Assembly: GCA_042091035.1 (NCBI GenBank)
Contig: JBELIG010000114.1
Span: 1 to 9,971, forward strand
Direction of reading: 5' to 3'
Origin: AM-2324 sp042091035
GTDB lineage: Bacteria; Bacteroidota; Bacteroidia; Chitinophagales; Saprospiraceae
Length of the DNA stretch: 9,971 nt
This document shows, piece after piece, positions 6,637 to 9,971 of this stretch. A program made the position numbers and the translations under genes. Position 1 is the first letter of the stretch. The number at the start of each line of letters is the position of its first letter. The notes beneath the pieces are model-generated. The model ran no database searches. It saw only the letters and a program-made list of their open reading frames with translations, and had not been told where the DNA came from.

Positions 6637-6861
6637 ATGCATAGAACAGACAAAGAAAATGAACTCTATAGTCTTCTTCAAAACCTGGAAATAGACCATC
6701 AAAAGTTTCAAGTACTCCAACAGTTGATGCAAGAAGGATGGGAGATAGAACAGGCACTCGAGGAAATTAAAGATGTAGACGACAGTTTAGCTTTAGAACT
6801 CATACATAAAGGTATGACCAAAGCAGAGGCATATTACGAATTAGATTTAATTGCTGATTAA
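6637..6861 (+). CDS. Small acidic protein of unknown function
   Basis: 74 residues beginning MHRTDKENELYSLLQNLEID. I do not recognise the family. The sequence is almost entirely predicted helix, with a heptad-like spacing of Leu and Ile (ELYSLLQNLEI; KFQVLQQLM; EIEQALEEI) and a second half SLALELIHKGMTKAEAYYEL. It has no Cys, no signal peptide and no membrane segment, so it is probably a soluble cytoplasmic helical protein that may pair with itself or a partner. Support for it being a gene: an upstream promoter box pair, a short leader, and an intrinsic terminator starting at the stop codon. It is a single-gene transcript divergent from hemN. The AGG in CAGGATG is too close to the start to act as a Shine-Dalgarno. 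Confidence 0.8.
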   Translation: MHRTDKENELYSLLQNLEIDHQKFQVLQQLMQEGWEIEQALEEIKDVDDSLALELIHKGMTKAEAYYELDLIAD

Positions 6862-6893
6862 AAAAAGGGTTGCTTAAAGCAATCCTTTTTTTT
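6862..6893 (+). terminator. Intrinsic terminator after the small protein gene
   Basis: GGGTTGCT and AGCAATCC (one G-U pair) form a stem with a 3-base loop at 6867-6885, preceded by A residues and followed by eight T residues. The A tract pairs with the T tract, so it could work on the opposite strand too. It begins one base after the stop codon. Confidence 0.85.
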
Positions 6894-6941
6894 GTTTAGT
6901 AGGCTCTTTTGATCCATATTATTGGGTTTTCATTCGCATCT

Positions 6942-6954
6942 AATCTGTCAGATT
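6942..6954. repeat. 13-bp palindrome upstream of the SulP gene
   Basis: AATCTG and CAGATT flank a single T. A related GTCTGAC lies at 6976-6982. The site is about 100 bases before the transporter start, in a 160-base non-coding stretch. It is a candidate operator only; no clean TAnnTTTG box was found before the gene (TAATCTTTG near 7020 has one extra base). Confidence 0.3.
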
Positions 6955-7055
6955 GCATTATTTCTACTATTCATTGTCTGACTTGAAAGCCTTTTCATTT
7001 CTTTTGACAAATAAAATTCTAATCTTTGCTTGTATAATAGGACCAAATTAATTGC

Positions 7056-8777
7056 ATGAAGCGATTTATACCATTTCTTACTTGGATCAAGAGCTATGAT
7101 CGGAAACAATTCCTTGGAGATCTTCCTGCAGGTATAACTGTTGGTATTATGCTGATCCCACAAGGAATGGCTTACGCAATGATCGCAGGTCTTCCAGAGG
7201 TGTATGGTTTATATGCTGCTCTTTTTCCTCAAATTATCTATGCTTTCTTAGGTACATCTCGTCAATTAGCTGTTGGGCCTGTTGCTATGGATTCCTTGCT
7301 TGTTGCAGCTGGTCTTAGTGTGATAGCCACAGTTGGCACGGAATACTACATTCTACTTGCTATTTCTCTTGCTCTAATGGTTGGGATTATACAGTTCTTG
7401 ATGGGTCTGTTTAAGCTAGGTTTTCTAGTTAATTTTCTATCAAAACCCGTTATTAGTGGCTTTACTTCTGCGGCAGCAATTATTATTGCAATGAGTCAAC
7501 TAAAACACTTGTTTGGCCTTGAATTAACAAGTAGTAATCAAGCTCATATTCTTTTGATGGATGTTTTCCAAAAGCTTGGAGATATTCACATGCTTACCTT
7601 TGCAACCGGTGTTGCTGGGATTTTGATTATAAAATTACTTAAGAGGTATTTACCAAAGGTTCCTGCTGCATTAGTCGTTGTGGTTGTCGGAATATGTGTC
7701 GTTGCAGGCTTTAATTTTGAAGAAGCTGGTTTGCAGATTGCGGGAGAGATTCCGAGTGGTTTACCTAGTTTTGAAATTCCGGTACTTCGATCGGAGCATT
7801 TTAGAGAATTGTTGCCAGTCGCTTTGACTTTGGCTTTAATTGCCTTTATGGAGGCTGTGTCTGTCACAAAAGCAATCGAGCAAAAGCATAAGGATCAAAA
7901 GATAAACGCAAATCAAGAACTTATTGCTTTAGGGGCTTCAAATATTGTCGGTTCCTTTTTTCAGTCTTATCCCACAACGGGAGGATTTTCTAGAACGGCT
8001 GTAAATGACGAGGCCGGTGCAAAGACTGGGATTGCAGCTTTGATCAGTGCTACTGTAGTAGGATTGACCTTGTTGTTTTTAACCCCTTTGTTTTATAATC
8101 TTCCAAAAGCATTATTGGCATCTATAATCATTGTTGCTGTTCTGCGCTTGATAGACTTTAGTTATCCATTGCGTTTGTTTAGGAATAGGAAAGAGGAATT
8201 CTTTTTACTGATATTTACCTTCCTTATTACTTTGTTTATAGGTATAAAAGAGGGGATTTTATGGGGTGTTGTTTTGTCCTTGCTCTTGCTTGTTTATAGG
8301 ACCACAAAACCACACTTGGCAGTTTTAGGGAGAATTTCAGGGACTAAAATTTATAAAAATATTCATCGATTCGAAAATGCTGAGGAACGCCCTGGTATCC
8401 TTATTATTCGTTTTGATGCTCAGTTGTATTTTGCCAATGCGGAGTATTTCAAAAAAGCATTGTTGAATGAGATTTCTGACCGATCCGGAAAATTGAAATT
8501 ATTGATCATAAGTTGCGAAGCAATAAATTATATTGATTCCTCCGCGTCTTCAATGCTTAAAAGGCTATTGGAAAAAATAAGTGGTCAGGATATTCAGATT
8601 TACCTTTCTTCTGCAATTGGTCCTTTGAGGGATAATTTAAAGAAAAATGGGATTACAGAGATTATAGGAGAGCAGCATATGTTTAATTCCGTAGATGAAG
8701 CAGTTCATACTTTCGAATCGAATGATGGCAGAGATGATGCTGCAATCCAAATAGCCAATCAAACTAATCTAAGCTAA
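7056..8777 (+). CDS. SulP family inorganic anion transporter with STAS domain
   Basis: 573 residues, the usual length for bacterial SulP proteins. The membrane part (about 20-420) carries the family motifs: DLPAGITVGIMLIPQGMAYA (22-41), VGPVA (73-77), SKPVISGFTSAAA (129-141) and the signature SYPTTGGFSRTAVN (304-317), within about 10-14 hydrophobic segments. A cytoplasmic STAS domain occupies about 430-555, with IDSSA (493-497) where SpoIIAA-like STAS domains have their phosphorylatable serine. Family members move sulfate, bicarbonate or other anions, often with protons or sodium; the substrate here is not decided by sequence, and no carbonic anhydrase or sulfate assimilation gene is next to it. 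It is a single-gene transcript closed by a terminator. The short polar tail after the STAS domain (SNDGRDDAAIQ) is probably disordered. Confidence 0.95.
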   Translation: MKRFIPFLTWIKSYDRKQFLGDLPAGITVGIMLIPQGMAYAMIAGLPEVYGLYAALFPQIIYAFLGTSRQLAVGPVAMDSLLVAAGLSVIATVGTEYYILLAISLALMVGIIQFLMGLFKLGFLVNFLSKPVISGFTSAAAIIIAMSQLKHLFGLELTSSNQAHILLMDVFQKLGDIHMLTFATGVAGILIIKLLKRYLPKVPAALVVVVVGICVVAGFNFEEAGLQIAGEIPSGLPSFEIPVLRSEHFRELLPVALTLALIAFMEAVSVTKAIEQKHKDQKINANQELIALGASNIVGSFFQSYPTTGGFSRTAVNDEAGAKTGIAALISATVVGLTLLFLTPLFYNLPKALLASIIIVAVLRLIDFSYPLRLFRNRKEEFFLLIFTFLITLFIGIKEGILWGVVLSLLLLVYRTTKPHLAVLGRISGTKIYKNIHRFENAEERPGILIIRFDAQLYFANAEYFKKALLNEISDRSGKLKLLIISCEAINYIDSSASSMLKRLLEKISGQDIQIYLSSAIGPLRDNLKKNGITEIIGEQHMFNSVDEAVHTFESNDGRDDAAIQIANQTNLS

Positions 8778-8782
8778 ATGCA

Positions 8783-8811
8783 AAAAGGATGTTCATTTTT
8801 AACATCCTTTT
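8783..8811 (+). terminator. Intrinsic terminator after the SulP gene
   Basis: A perfect 11-bp stem, AAAAGGATGTT (8783-8793) with AACATCCTTTT (8801-8811), around a 7-base loop. It begins six bases after the stop codon. The A-rich and T-rich ends suggest it can also stop transcripts arriving from the convergent vWA gene, which has no better terminator of its own. Confidence 0.85.
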
Positions 8812-8905
8812 CGTCAATTCATTTATATAATCAATAGGGGTAGGAAGGTGTTGAATAACTTCTTTTTAGCCTAAGAATCCCATATAACGTGTGGCTGGAA
8901 GCTAT

Positions 8906-9577
8906 CTAGGATTTACTATCCTTGCTTGAGTCTTCTAGTGTTTCTCTCCAGATGTTAGACTTTAGTTCACGCGTGATTTCAATGTCGTCACCTATCATAG
9001 CATTGATTTTAGCACTGTAGTTCTTTTGAACATCAAGTGATTGTTTGAATCCTGATTTTGTTTTACTAAAGCGCATAGTTTTGTTGATGTTTAGTCTGTT
9101 GGCTTGTTCTATTACATCATGATCAGCACCAATATAGCTGAAGGACCAATTTTCGTTCTCCAGTTCATTGATGATTTTTTTAAGTGTAGGCGAGTCATAT
9201 TCCTTAGAGGAATTTTCCATGCCATCTGTAAAAATGGTGGTGATGACCATGGAGTTATCTTTGATTTTTTTCTTCAAATTTTGAATAGAATACCCCATTG
9301 CATCGTACAGTGGCGTTAAGGATCTAGGCCTGTAGTCTTTATGTGTAATATGCGCAGTTTCTTTTGCTTTTTGACAATCATGAATATGCTTGATGCCTAT
9401 TCCGTTAAAAGTTATGAGGCTAAGGTGTTGCTTGATTTCTTTATTGTTCTTTGCCTGATGTTTAATGTCATCGATCAATTCGTTGAAATTGCTGATTACA
9501 CGGTCTCTATCTGGAGTCATAGATCCGCTTTCATCTAATAAGATAAGATTGTAAATGTTCTTTTTTGTTTCTTTCAT
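8906..9577 (-). CDS. Stand-alone von Willebrand factor A (vWA) domain protein
   Basis: 223 residues, a single vWA domain with a complete metal-ion-dependent adhesion site: DESGSM (D15, S17, S19), the threonine in RSLTPLYDAMG (T88), and TDGMEN (D118). The segments FNELIDDIK, SFSYIGADHDV and FTDGMENSSKEY match a family of short cytoplasmic vWA proteins of about 200-230 residues that is scattered through bacteria, phages and plasmids; the TerY group of tellurite-resistance loci is related. There is no signal peptide or membrane segment. It most likely binds a partner protein through Mg2+ or Mn2+; the partner is not next to it, because it sits alone between the convergent SulP gene and a tRNA pair. 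A promoter with an inverted repeat lies upstream. The C-terminal about 25 residues (LEDSSKDSKS) are polar. Confidence 0.92.
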   Translation of the reverse strand: MKETKKNIYNLILLDESGSMTPDRDRVISNFNELIDDIKHQAKNNKEIKQHLSLITFNGIGIKHIHDCQKAKETAHITHKDYRPRSLTPLYDAMGYSIQNLKKKIKDNSMVITTIFTDGMENSSKEYDSPTLKKIINELENENWSFSYIGADHDVIEQANRLNINKTMRFSKTKSGFKQSLDVQKNYSAKINAMIGDDIEITRELKSNIWRETLEDSSKDSKS

Positions 9578-9648
9578 TTTTTGGGGTTTTATGGTGAAAA
9601 AGGGATGTGTTATGGGATTTGGTCATTTGGTTTCTTCGTATTAGAATA

Positions 9649-9656
9649 CAAATCTA
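9649..9656 (-). promoter_or_regulatory. -7 promoter box of the vWA gene
   Basis: The minus strand reads TAGATTTG, an exact TAnnTTTG match. Initiation near 9642 gives a leader of about 65 nt. No TTTG is seen at the -33 position, which may mean the promoter needs an activator, or that the box is a chance match. Confidence 0.5.
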
Positions 9657-9661
9657 TGCAG

Positions 9662-9672
9662 CTGCGACGCAG
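9662..9672. promoter_or_regulatory. Inverted repeat in the vWA promoter spacer, candidate operator
   Basis: CTGCG and CGCAG flank a single A. It stands out as a GC-rich island in AT-rich DNA and begins six bases upstream of the -7 box, between the -7 and -33 positions, where a bound repressor would block RNA polymerase. The regulator is unknown. Confidence 0.4.
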
Positions 9673-9677
9673 TGTAT

Positions 9678-9795
9678 TTTCGTACTTAGAATTTTGTGGT
9701 TATAAAACAACTTTGATAGCGAATAGTATAATTGCTTAATGTGTGAAACGGAGGAGAAAAAATATTTTTAAGAAGGAGAGGAGTAGGCATAAAAA
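9678..9795. other. Intergenic stretch between the vWA promoter and the tRNA terminator
   Basis: I see no gene, RNA or clear repeat in these bases beyond a run of purines near 9748-9786. No duplicated tRNA 3' end that would mark an attachment site was found. Confidence 0.4.
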
Positions 9796-9822
9796 AAGCA
9801 GAAAGCGTAATGCTTTCTGCTT
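9796..9822 (-). terminator. Intrinsic terminator of the tRNA-Gly/tRNA-Leu transcript
   Basis: On the minus strand AAGCAGAAAGC and GCTTTCTGCTT form a perfect 11-bp stem around a 5-base loop, followed by a run of T (9791-9797 on the plus strand are A). It begins two bases after the tRNA-Leu 3' end. Confidence 0.92.
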
Positions 9823-9824
9823 AG

Positions 9825-9908
9825 TACCCCGGGCGGGACTTGAACCCGCACGGCCCAAAGGCCACAGGATTTTAAGTCCTGCGTGTCTACCAATTCCACC
9901 ACCAGGGC
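9825..9908 (-). tRNA. tRNA-Leu, anticodon UAA
   Basis: 84 nt with the long variable arm of a leucine tRNA. Acceptor GCCCTGG pairs with CCGGGGT (two G-U pairs), the discriminator is A, and the T arm reads GCGGGTTCAAGTCCCGC. The anticodon arm CAGGACTTAAAATCCTG gives anticodon TAA. The D loop contains AATTGGTAGAC. CCA is not encoded; the gene ends ...GGGGTA followed by CTAAG, so CCA must be added by the nucleotidyltransferase. Confidence 0.97.
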
Positions 9909-9914
9909 ATGATG

Positions 9915-9971
<57 letters not shown>

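Noticed and set aside
6500..6757. Possible 85-residue minus-strand protein
   Set aside because: It runs antisense through the promoter and first half of the small plus-strand gene, and its composition is not protein-like.
7002..7048. Sigma-70 style promoter TTGACA...TATAAT before the SulP gene
   Set aside because: Both hexamers exist, but the spacing is about 23 bases, well over the usual 16-18, and this phylum uses a different consensus.
7586..7867. Minus-strand frame inside the SulP gene
   Set aside because: It is the complement of a clear membrane transporter sequence, with low-complexity Thr and Ala runs.
8906..9908. Genomic island integrated at tRNA-Leu
   Set aside because: No integrase gene is present and I found no second copy of the tRNA 3' end in the window, so there is no attachment-site evidence.

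Overview
The window is AT-rich DNA from a member of the Bacteroidota, most likely a Cytophagales-type bacterium. The support is mixed. Several upstream regions carry the Bacteroidota-specific -7 box TAnnTTTG, some with a -33 TTTG. Start codons lack a Shine-Dalgarno sequence at normal spacing. Secreted proteins have signal peptides ending in A-Q, and the exported proteins follow styles common in Bacteroidota (a TPR plus beta-barrel outer membrane protein, and a BtuB-like TonB-dependent receptor). The genus cannot be fixed from the sequence alone.

Layout, left to right. (1) 1-932, minus strand: the N-terminal 310 codons of a TonB-dependent receptor that runs off the left edge. It is preceded by a well-formed cobalamin riboswitch (1056-1216) and a -7 box at 1224-1231, so it is very probably a vitamin B12 receptor. 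(2) 1277-3957, minus strand: a tight two-gene unit of exported proteins. The first gene encodes a periplasmic TPR, coiled-coil and beta-propeller protein; the second encodes a TPR plus outer-membrane beta-barrel protein. Neither has an assignable function. (3) 4168-6408, minus strand: an operon of hemN (oxygen-independent coproporphyrinogen III oxidase) followed nine bases later by a sterol desaturase/fatty acid hydroxylase family membrane di-iron enzyme. (4) 6409-6636: a divergent intergenic region with promoters on both sides and palindromes between them. (5) 6637-6861, plus strand: a 74-residue acidic protein of unknown function with its own promoter and terminator. (6) 7056-8777, plus strand: a SulP-type anion transporter with a C-terminal STAS domain, followed by a clear terminator. 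(7) 8906-9577, minus strand: a stand-alone von Willebrand A domain protein with a complete MIDAS metal site, under a promoter whose spacer contains an 11-bp inverted repeat. (8) 9796-9971, minus strand: tRNA-Gly(GCC), cut by the right edge, then tRNA-Leu(UAA) and a strong terminator.

Most of this is housekeeping and accessory chromosome. The clearest regulated system is the B12 riboswitch and receptor. The least explained is the exported two-gene unit at 1277-3957: its first protein looks like the carboxy-terminal sensor half of nSTAND/WD40 proteins without the ATPase and moved outside the cytoplasm. I see no CRISPR array, insertion sequence, prophage or obvious defence island. The function proposals for the unrecognised genes are inference.
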